From assembly GCA_018710935.1 (NCBI GenBank), contig DVIX01000075.1:1-64000 (forward strand): a DNA stretch of 64,000 nucleotides, written 5' to 3'. The DNA is from Candidatus Avirikenella pullistercoris. GTDB lineage: Bacteria; Bacteroidota; Bacteroidia; Bacteroidales; Rikenellaceae. This document shows, piece after piece, positions 53,518-60,659 of the stretch. Below the pieces are notes generated by a model. That model was not told the DNA's origin. It saw only the letters and a list, made by a program, of their open reading frames with translations, and did no database searches. Made by a program: the position numbers and the translations under genes. How positions within the stretch are numbered: the first letter of the stretch is position 1; each line of letters begins with the position of its first letter.

Positions 53518-53665
53518 CAAATATAATGAAAGGCAAGAAATAAAAGCCAAATTAATTTGAGCTTTTATCCGCTCCGCAGCCTATATGCGATAAATACAGC
53601 GAAAGAGAAAAAGCGATAAACAGAAATAAATTCCCTTATAATTACCGAATCGACTTTTATACGGC
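53518..53665. repeat. Hairpin repeat region B (one good and one degenerate unit)
   Basis: Unit B1 (53518-53586) begins CAAATATAATGAAAGGC and ends TCCGCTCCGCAGCCTATAT. Its inner stem ATAAAAGC/GCTTTTAT is nearly the same as in unit A1. Unit B2 (about 53589-53665) is degenerate, AAATACAGCGAAAG to TACCGAATCGACTTTTAT. The minus strand of B1 also carries TTTG, 22 bases, TATATTTG, 35 bases before the MgtC-family ATG. Confidence 0.75.
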
Positions 53666-53679
53666 TAAATATAACAATA

Positions 53680-53717
53680 AATAGCTTTTCCCTGCCCTCG
53701 AACAGTCAAAAGCTATT
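53680..53717 (-). terminator. Probable terminator of the SLC1-type symporter gene
   Basis: A 10-bp stem AATAGCTTTT with its complement and an 18-base loop, 33 bases past the stop. The T-run is interrupted. Confidence 0.5.
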
Positions 53718-53749
53718 CATTATAATATAACCGTAACTATCTTAATCGG

Positions 53750-54967
53750 CTAACCTTCCGGAACGATATCAGGCGCCGCTTTATGTTCTTTTTTCCGCCT
53801 ATGGATTCTGTCGATAATCAAAGCGATAGCCCCGTCTCCGGTAACATTGCATGCCGTACCGAAACTATCCATCGCAATATAAAGGGCTATCATAAGGGCC
53901 TGCAAGGTTTCATCGAATCCCAACATGGACTGCAACAAACCAAGAGCCGCCATAATAGCTCCTCCAGGAACACCGGGAGCCGCTACCATCGTTATCCCCA
54001 ACATCATGATAAAACCGGCATACTGTCCCAACCCTATAGGCATCCCCATCATATACATAATAGCCATTGCACAGGCAACGATTTTCAGAATACTTCCCGC
54101 CAAATGAATCGTAGCGCATAGGGGAATGACAAACCCCGCCAATTCGGGATTTACTCCGTTCTTTTTCGTCTGTTCCAACGTCACGGGAATCGTAGCTGCC
54201 GAGGATTGGGTCCCCAAAGCAGTAGCATACGCAGGAAGCATGTTTTTCAACAACTTCAACGGATTTTTCCTTACTACGCTGCCCGCTATCGCATACTGGA
54301 ACAACAGCAACAGAACATGCATTACGAATATGACGATTATAACTTTCAGGAAAAGCGACATCACAGAAGCCACCTGGCCTTCTGCACCCATTTTCAAAAA
54401 GATACCGAAAATATAAATCGGGAGGAACGGAATAATCACAGCCGTAATCAATTTTACGACCACTTCCCGAAATTCCATCAAAACATTCCGCAGGTTATCC
54501 TCTTTCAACCCGGCGACACCCAATCCCATAACAAAAGCAAAAAGCAACGAGGAAGTCACATCCATCATCGGCGGCATAGCTACCGTAAAGAAAGGCTCGA
54601 TCACCTGCGCCCCCGTAGCTGTCAGTTCATTCACACCGGCCGTATTATCCAATATTTTCGGATAAATCCAATCACAGGTAAAAAAGGAGAAAAAGCCCGA
54701 AAGAAGCGTGGAAACATAAGCAAATAAAGCCGTAATCCCCAACAAGCGGCCTGCCCCCTTTCCTAATTCGGCAATACCGGGAGCTACGAGTCCCAAAATA
54801 ATCAACGGAATAGTAAAACTCAGAAAATTTCCGAAAATTCCGTTAATCGTAACAAAAATTCCTACCGCCCAACGAGGGAAAAAGAAGGAAAAACAGATAC
54901 CCAACACAATAGCTATCGCCACTTTCGGCAACAACCCCAATTTATTCAGGCTGCTCAATATTTTCAT
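53750..54967 (-). CDS. SLC1-type dicarboxylate/amino acid:cation symporter
   Basis: The 405-residue transporter belongs to the glutamate/dicarboxylate symporter family (DctA, GltP, GltPh), with about eight membrane helices and two re-entrant hairpins. The first hairpin carries LGTQSSAATIPVTL, the serine-rich motif. The second includes MVAAPGVPGGAIMAAL. The helix 8 substrate site reads FGTACNVTGDGAIALIID. The usual helix 7 motif N-M-D-G-T is replaced by TIHLAGS, so one Na+ site and possibly the substrate differ from the glutamate transporters. The repeat region C lies upstream. It stands alone. Confidence 0.9.
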   Translation of the reverse strand: MKILSSLNKLGLLPKVAIAIVLGICFSFFFPRWAVGIFVTINGIFGNFLSFTIPLIILGLVAPGIAELGKGAGRLLGITALFAYVSTLLSGFFSFFTCDWIYPKILDNTAGVNELTATGAQVIEPFFTVAMPPMMDVTSSLLFAFVMGLGVAGLKEDNLRNVLMEFREVVVKLITAVIIPFLPIYIFGIFLKMGAEGQVASVMSLFLKVIIVIFVMHVLLLLFQYAIAGSVVRKNPLKLLKNMLPAYATALGTQSSAATIPVTLEQTKKNGVNPELAGFVIPLCATIHLAGSILKIVACAMAIMYMMGMPIGLGQYAGFIMMLGITMVAAPGVPGGAIMAALGLLQSMLGFDETLQALMIALYIAMDSFGTACNVTGDGAIALIIDRIHRRKKEHKAAPDIVPEG

Positions 54968-54983
54968 TCTATCAACTCTTTTT

Positions 54984-55202
54984 ACAAATATTCGCTAAAT
55001 AAAGAAATCCAATTTCAGGGAATTGCCGAACCGCAATATATGCCGCTACATATAGAAAAAGGCGTAAGTAACCATAAAACCGTTTTTGAAGATTACCGAA
55101 CTGCATTCCATACTTTTCACATATAGTAAACAGCAAACGTAATCAAAAAATATTTTCTGAAATTACCGAGCTGTATCCTATGTTTCACAAATATAGTGAA
55201 AT
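54984..55202. repeat. Hairpin repeat region C (three diverged units plus one left arm)
   Basis: Left arms are CAAATATTCGCTAAA (54984), ACATATAGAAAAAGGCG (55048), CACATATAGTAAACAGC (55118) and CACAAATATAGTGAA (55186). Right arms are ATTGCCGAACCGCAATATATG, ATTACCGAACTGCATTCCAT and ATTACCGAGCTGTATCCTAT. Inner stems include GTAAT/ATTAC in the third unit. These are older, more diverged copies of the element in regions A and B. This accounts for most of the gap between the lipoprotein gene and the symporter gene. Confidence 0.7.
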
Positions 55203-55270
55203 ATTTATGTACATCGTTATAAAAAGAACAAATTGAGAATAAAAATGTCTAAAAAAGAAAAAACAAAACT

Positions 55271-55293
55271 TGCCTTTCCCCTTCGGACAGGCA
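55271..55293 (-). terminator. Possible terminator of the SecD-head-like gene
   Basis: A short 5-bp stem (TGCCT with AGGCA) next to the stop codon, followed on the minus strand by AGTTTTGTTTTTT. Weak stem, good T-run. Confidence 0.4.
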
Positions 55294-55296
55294 GTA

Positions 55297-55740
55297 CTAT
55301 TCTCCGCCGGACATCTCTTTCAGCAGATTCCGGTATATTTCCTTCATTTTCTCCCCGTCGCGAGACAAAGTAAACGAACTGATAGCAAAACTACCGCTAT
55401 CAATCCTCATATTGACTTGCGGATCCGAAATGATTTCCCCCTCATACGAAAAACCGATGCGATGCCCCGCCCACCGTTCGGTCGCATCTGCAAAATCACC
55501 CGTTTTCTCTGCTTTCAACCTTCCTGTTATCTGATATACAGATTCTCCGGATTGCATGACGGAAGAATCCAACCGTAATTCCGCAAAATCCTCCACTGTA
55601 ACAATCGGCATCTCCGACACGCTATCGGCAACATTATCCGTTATAAAATACCAACCGTTCGGCCTATCTGCCGCCTTATCGGAACGACAACCCGCCAACA
55701 CCGACAAAAATAATATTCCTAACCCTATCCGTTTCATCAT
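55297..55740 (-). CDS. Lipoprotein resembling the SecD P1-head subdomain
   Basis: I start this 147-residue protein at the ATG at 55740, which has AGGAGG 7 bases upstream. An earlier GTG at 55800 would overlap the previous gene. The lipobox LSVLAGC puts the lipidated Cys at residue 18. The mature part carries MPIVTVEDFAELRLDSS, then QITGRLK, and ATERWAGHRIGFSYEGEIISDPQVNMRIDSGSFAISSF. This last stretch matches the head subdomain of the SecD periplasmic P1 domain (G-x-x-x-A/G-x-x-x-D/E-G-x-x-I-S-x-P-x-V). SecD itself has 6 membrane helices, absent here. The function of stand-alone heads is unknown. It follows the membrane protein by 28 bases. Confidence 0.75.
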   Translation of the reverse strand: MMKRIGLGILFLSVLAGCRSDKAADRPNGWYFITDNVADSVSEMPIVTVEDFAELRLDSSVMQSGESVYQITGRLKAEKTGDFADATERWAGHRIGFSYEGEIISDPQVNMRIDSGSFAISSFTLSRDGEKMKEIYRNLLKEMSGGE

Positions 55741-55768
55741 AAATCCTCCTATTTTTTCGTCAATAAAT

Positions 55769-56770
55769 TTACCCCACATAGAGATTGGCAAAAAGAGCAC
55801 TTATCACAAAAGATAAAAACAACGCACTCGCCACAATCTTATTCTCCGCCTGTTTGAATAAAATCGAAATCATAACCGACAATGGAATAGCCATAATGGG
55901 GAATAACGTATCGAACGTATTGAAACAACATATCAGAATAACCAGACAAAACAACAAAAACCATAAAAAATAAGCATACGACCTCGCCATGCGGGAACGA
56001 ATGCGGTTACGCACCATTAGAAACTGCACATAAGCATATCCTACCAATCCGATTGTCAATACGATAAAAATAAGCCCCTGTATATCTATCTTAGTAATAT
56101 CCAATGAACGTTTTAAAAACATTCCATCGAATACCGCCGGAACTTCCGAAGCAAGTACCCAGAAATTTCCGTCGATACACCAATAAATATAAGAATAGAA
56201 AAACAACGGGGTCAGGAATCCCAATAAGGAAACCAGCCATTCCCGCCATACGAAACGATGAAACAGGATCAGATTGACAAACAACGATAAAAAGAACAAC
56301 GATGCCGGCAAAAAAAGCAAAGCGGCGATCCCGACAAAAAAAGCCCCCATAAAATATTGCCGGACTGCATTACGCCGTTTATAAACCTTAAAAATATTCT
56401 CTATGGTACAAAGCAACAAGAATACGACTACCTGCGAAATATAATGCATCTGTATCGCCGTATCCACAGAACAGATAATCAGGAAAAGCAAAGAAGGCAG
56501 ATAGGTCTTATCTAAAAAAACGATATTACGGACAACGATACGGGTAAGGAAAAACGAATTGACGAACAACAACCCTATGGACAACGCCACAGGAACGGAA
56601 GCTATCGAATCAAGCCAGCCTATCACTTCGAAAGCCAACGGCATTAACCCTTCATCGCCGGCAACATCGGCGATATTCGCCCCGAAAAACAACTCCTTAC
56701 TCCAAAATACCGTCAATAACAGGATAAAATAAAGAATTGTCTGGGATAAAGTATGACGGGTAAAATCCAT
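55769..56770 (-). CDS. Polytopic membrane protein of unknown function (DUF6427-like)
   Basis: The 333-residue protein is almost entirely membrane helices (about nine: residues 12-22, 62-78, 87-104, 112-125, 139-178, 182-200, 228-250, 262-285, 288-330). It opens MDFTRHTLSQTILYFILLL and has conserved-looking charged loops KVYKRRNAVRQYFMGAFFVG and FHRFVWREWLVSLLGF. The pattern is that of a Bacteroidota integral-membrane family (DUF6427), assigned from memory. It lies 24 bases after purD and 28 bases before the lipoprotein gene, so the three may be one transcript, as in other Bacteroidales. Confidence 0.6.
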   Translation of the reverse strand: MDFTRHTLSQTILYFILLLTVFWSKELFFGANIADVAGDEGLMPLAFEVIGWLDSIASVPVALSIGLLFVNSFFLTRIVVRNIVFLDKTYLPSLLFLIICSVDTAIQMHYISQVVVFLLLCTIENIFKVYKRRNAVRQYFMGAFFVGIAALLFLPASLFFLSLFVNLILFHRFVWREWLVSLLGFLTPLFFYSYIYWCIDGNFWVLASEVPAVFDGMFLKRSLDITKIDIQGLIFIVLTIGLVGYAYVQFLMVRNRIRSRMARSYAYFLWFLLFCLVILICCFNTFDTLFPIMAIPLSVMISILFKQAENKIVASALFLSFVISALFANLYVG

Positions 56771-56794
56771 CTGCTCGACGGGAATAAAATACCG

Positions 56795-58105
56795 TTATTT
56801 TTTATCGCACTCTTCCCCGGATAAATCCCGGCCGATATCTTTCCGGTAATAAATTCCTTTATACGATATATTTTCCAATGTACGATAAGACTCACTCAAC
56901 GCATCGCAAAGCGTATCGCCCAACGAAGTGACTGCAAGAACCCGTCCGCCGCTCGTTACGATGTCTTTATTTTTCAAGGCAGTACCTGCATGGAATACGA
57001 TGCTTTCCGACGGCATATCCAATCCGCTTATCGGCAACTCTTTCTCATAATCGCCGGGATATCCTTCGGATACGGCGACTACGGTAGCAGCCGTTTTCGG
57101 AGATATGGCCAACTCTTTCTCTCCCAACTTACCATAGACGATTCCTTCAAAAAGCTCCATAATATCCGTTTCTATACGAGGCAATACCACTTCCGTTTCC
57201 GGATCGCCCAACCGCACATTATACTCGATTACATAAGGCTCACCTTCCACATTCATCAATCCGAAGAAAATAAAACCCTTATAATCAATCTGTTCAGCAG
57301 CCAATCCTTCTACGGTAGGCCTGATAATCCGCTCTTCCACCTTTTCCATAAAAGCCTTGCCGGCAAACGGAACCGGAGAAACAGCCCCCATTCCCCCCGT
57401 ATTCAAACCGGTATCGTGTTCTCCGATACGTTTATAATCTTTCGCTTCCGGAAGTATTTTATAATTTTTACCGTCCGTCGCAACGAAAACGGAAACTTCT
57501 ATTCCTTGTAAAAATTCTTCTATTACCACTTTTTGGCTCGCCGCTCCGAATTTTCCTTCCAACATCTCTGCCAGCTCTTTTTTCGCTTCCTCTACCGAAC
57601 TGCATATAACGACTCCTTTGCCTGCAGCCAAACCATCTGCCTTCAACACATACGGAGCTTTAAGCGATTCCAGGAAAGCATACGCTTCCCCGATAGTATT
57701 TTTCGAGAAGGAACGGTATGCCGCCGTAGGGATATTGTGCCGCGACATAAAATCCTTAGCGAACTGTTTGCTCCCTTCCAATTTCGCTCCCGCCATGGAA
57801 GGCCCGACTATCGGAATATAACGAATCTCGGGATCGGATGCAAAAAAGTCCTGAATTCCTTTTACCAAAGGTTCTTCCGGACCTACCACCACCAAATTGA
57901 TATTGTTGGAAAGTACGAATTGCTTAATCCCCCCGAAATTGGTCGGATTAATATCCACGTTTATTCCATAACTTTTAGTACCTGCATTCCCTTTGGCAAT
58001 AAACAATTTTGCCAATCTTCCGCTTTGAGCTATTTTCCATGCGAATGCACTCTCCCTGCCGCCTCCGCCTAAAAGCAAAACATTTACAAGCTGTGGTAAT
58101 TTCAT
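56795..58105 (-). CDS. purD: Phosphoribosylamine--glycine ligase PurD
   Basis: This ATP-grasp enzyme makes glycinamide ribonucleotide in purine synthesis. I start the 436-residue protein at the ATG at 58105 (MKLPQLVNVLLLGGGGRESAFAWK), with GGGAG 6 bases upstream. Upstream TTG and ATG starts add ten basic residues. The ATP-grasp core is APYVLKADGLAAGKGVVICSS, VVIEEFLQGIEVSVFV, DHDTGLNTGGMGAVSP-type residues HDTGLNTGGMGAVSP, and the metal site YVIEYNVRLGDPETEVVLPR. Length is normal. A run of ten C (G on the coding strand) sits 58 bases upstream of the start. Confidence 0.96.
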   Translation of the reverse strand: MKLPQLVNVLLLGGGGRESAFAWKIAQSGRLAKLFIAKGNAGTKSYGINVDINPTNFGGIKQFVLSNNINLVVVGPEEPLVKGIQDFFASDPEIRYIPIVGPSMAGAKLEGSKQFAKDFMSRHNIPTAAYRSFSKNTIGEAYAFLESLKAPYVLKADGLAAGKGVVICSSVEEAKKELAEMLEGKFGAASQKVVIEEFLQGIEVSVFVATDGKNYKILPEAKDYKRIGEHDTGLNTGGMGAVSPVPFAGKAFMEKVEERIIRPTVEGLAAEQIDYKGFIFFGLMNVEGEPYVIEYNVRLGDPETEVVLPRIETDIMELFEGIVYGKLGEKELAISPKTAATVVAVSEGYPGDYEKELPISGLDMPSESIVFHAGTALKNKDIVTSGGRVLAVTSLGDTLCDALSESYRTLENISYKGIYYRKDIGRDLSGEECDKK

Positions 58106-58163
58106 TTTCACTCCCTTACTTTTATTGCGCATCAAAACCTATCTACCTAACAATCAAATATTT

Positions 58164-58173
58164 CCCCCCCCCC
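58164..58173. repeat. C10 homopolymer upstream of purD
   Basis: Ten consecutive C (ten G on the purD coding strand) in otherwise AT-rich sequence, 58 bases before the purD ATG. Such tracts slip during replication, and also cause sequencing length errors. Confidence 0.9.
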
Positions 58174-58270
58174 GAGATTTTTACCGCATTTTCTTAATGG
58201 AAACAAATATACACAAAATTCTTTGTTATAAGAATTCGCATCCTATTTTTATTCCCTCTTTTTTAATTTA

Positions 58271-60493
58271 TTATTTTCTCCGTTTTCCCGCTCCTTTTTT
58301 TTCGGCATTCATCTTTCCCGAACCGCTTTTGCCCGTATCGAACCGCATCTCTTTTCCTCTGGCCAGATCAGTATGCGCCACCAGCTCATAATCTAATTGT
58401 TTCCTTCGCAAATCGGCTCTCAACACCCGTACCTTTACAGCATCTCCCAATGTCAATATCCGTTTTTTATTCAATCCGATCAGCCGGTAATTCTCATTAT
58501 CAAAAATATATTGGTCATCCAGCATATCCCTCAGCGAAACCATTCCTTCTATCTTGGTATCATTCAGTTCCACGTAAATTCCCCATTCGGTAATACCCGA
58601 GATATACCCTTCAAACTCCTGCCCTATCTTATCGCTCATATATTCCACCATCTTATATTTGATAGAAGCCCGTTCCGCTTCGGCAGCCACCACTTCACGC
58701 TCGGAAGAATGTTTACACAACTCCTCGTAAAAATCTTTGTCCGCAGAAGATTTTCCTTGCAAATAATGCGCCAGTAAACGGTGCACCATCATATCGGGAT
58801 AACGGCGTATCGGCGATGTAAAATGCGTATAAAAATCGAACGCAAGTCCGTAATGGCCGATATTGTCGGTAGAATAACGCGCTTTCGCCATGGAACGGAG
58901 TGCCAATACGGAAAAGAGATTTTCCTCTTTTTTCCCTTTAATCTCCCTTAACAAACCGTTCAGCTCCCGTGCGATAGCCCGATCGCTTTTCGCCTTCAGC
59001 GTATAACCGAATTTAGCTACGAAAGAGGAGAAATCCGCATATTTTTCATCGTTCGGCCTATCGTGAATACGATAAACGAATGTACGGTTCTTTCCTTTGC
59101 CTACCCATTCCGCCACCTTCCGGTTCGCCAACAGCATAAACTCCTCTATCAGTTGGTTGGACTCTTTTATCTCCTTAAAATAGACCCCTACCGGTTTGCC
59201 TTTCTCATCCAAACGGAATTTCACCTCATCGCGCTCAAAAGCGATAGAACCGTTCTTATAGCGTTCCGCTTTCATCTTTTGGGCCAACATATTCAATGTC
59301 GCAATTTCTTCCTTCATATCCCCCGTTCCTGTTTCGATAACCTGTTGCGCCTCTTCGTAACTGAACCGCCGGTCGGAAAAAATCACCGTTCGCCCGAACC
59401 ACTCGGAAAGCACTTCCGCATTCTCATTCAACTCGAAAACGGCCGAAAAACACAATTTCTCTTCACCCGGACGCAAAGAACATAACTCATTGGAAAGTTT
59501 CTCCGGAAGCATAGGAACCGTACGGTCAACCAAATAAACGGAAGTTCCGCGCTCAACCGCTTCTTTATCCAACAAACTATCTTCCTTCACATAATAAGTC
59601 ACATCCGCAATGTGTACACCCACTTCCCATACGCCATCCTTCACTTTCCGGACAGACAATGCATCGTCGAAATCTTTGGCATCCGCCGGGTCAATCGTAA
59701 ATGTAGGTATTTTGGTAAAATCCCTGCGACGTTTCCGTTCTTCGTCCGGAATCGCATCGGGTATCTCATTCGCCGCCGCTTCGATATAATCTTCGAAATG
59801 ATACGGCAACCCGAATTCCGCAAGTATGGCGTGCATTTCCGCATCGTTATCCCCTACCGTTCCGAAAACCTGAAGAATACGCCCTATCGGATTTTTACTG
59901 TCCGAAGGCCAATCGACCAATTCTACCAATACTTTGTCATCGTTTTTCGCCCCGTTCAAATCTTTCATAGGAACGAATATATCATAAGGCATCTGCCGGG
60001 AATCGACCAAAACAAACGCATAATGTTCCGATTTTTCCACCACCCCGACAAACTTCGTTTTCTTACGCTGAAGCACCCGGTTAATCACTCCTTCCACCCT
60101 GCCGTGCCGTTTGCGGGGTAACACAATAATCTCTACGATATCCCCGGCCAACGCATTCTGCGTATTCTCCGCCGACACGACAATATCTTCCTCGTACCCC
60201 TCCGCTTTTACATACGTACACGATTGAGTCACCGTCACCACCTCGCCCGACTGCGATTTTACCAACGACATATTGATATGATATTTAGAAGGATCTACAT
60301 TCACGACATACTCTTCCACCAACAACAGTTCCATAATCTCCTTCACCAACGGTTTCAATTTACCGGCAAGTTTCAGCTCGTCCATAACCTGCCTCAAACG
60401 CATGCTGCGGTGCGGATTTTCCAAAAACAACCGTTTTATATCCCTATACAGTTCCTCTTTGGAAAGTATCTCTTTTTTTCTTTTCTTTGGCAT
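58271..60493 (-). CDS. rnr: Exoribonuclease R
   Basis: This 3'-to-5' processive exonuclease degrades structured RNA. I start the 740-residue protein at the ATG at 60493 (MPKKRKKEILSKEEL); a TTG 12 codons earlier is in poor context. It has an N-terminal helix-turn-helix (LYRDIKRLFLENPHRSMRLRQVM), cold-shock domains (about 75-220), then the RNB catalytic core with TIDPADAKDFDDALSV (the Asp cluster binding Mg2+) and the S1 domain near the C-terminus (EFEGYISGITEWGIYVELNDTKIEGMVSL). A basic tail (SGSGKMNAEKKGAGKRRK) ends it. Typical of RNase R rather than RNase II. Confidence 0.96.
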   Translation of the reverse strand: MPKKRKKEILSKEELYRDIKRLFLENPHRSMRLRQVMDELKLAGKLKPLVKEIMELLLVEEYVVNVDPSKYHINMSLVKSQSGEVVTVTQSCTYVKAEGYEEDIVVSAENTQNALAGDIVEIIVLPRKRHGRVEGVINRVLQRKKTKFVGVVEKSEHYAFVLVDSRQMPYDIFVPMKDLNGAKNDDKVLVELVDWPSDSKNPIGRILQVFGTVGDNDAEMHAILAEFGLPYHFEDYIEAAANEIPDAIPDEERKRRRDFTKIPTFTIDPADAKDFDDALSVRKVKDGVWEVGVHIADVTYYVKEDSLLDKEAVERGTSVYLVDRTVPMLPEKLSNELCSLRPGEEKLCFSAVFELNENAEVLSEWFGRTVIFSDRRFSYEEAQQVIETGTGDMKEEIATLNMLAQKMKAERYKNGSIAFERDEVKFRLDEKGKPVGVYFKEIKESNQLIEEFMLLANRKVAEWVGKGKNRTFVYRIHDRPNDEKYADFSSFVAKFGYTLKAKSDRAIARELNGLLREIKGKKEENLFSVLALRSMAKARYSTDNIGHYGLAFDFYTHFTSPIRRYPDMMVHRLLAHYLQGKSSADKDFYEELCKHSSEREVVAAEAERASIKYKMVEYMSDKIGQEFEGYISGITEWGIYVELNDTKIEGMVSLRDMLDDQYIFDNENYRLIGLNKKRILTLGDAVKVRVLRADLRRKQLDYELVAHTDLARGKEMRFDTGKSGSGKMNAEKKGAGKRRK

Positions 60494-60659
60494 AACACAA
60501 TTTTTATTTCGCTTATAAAGATAATACAATATTTACGAATAGAGGCAATAATGCCGTTTATAATTTCATTATATTTTTCATATGGAAAGAAAACCTGTTT
60601 TCCTTTTCTTTATGCCGAAATTCGTATGATATACAGAAGAATATCGTAAACCGACCGAA

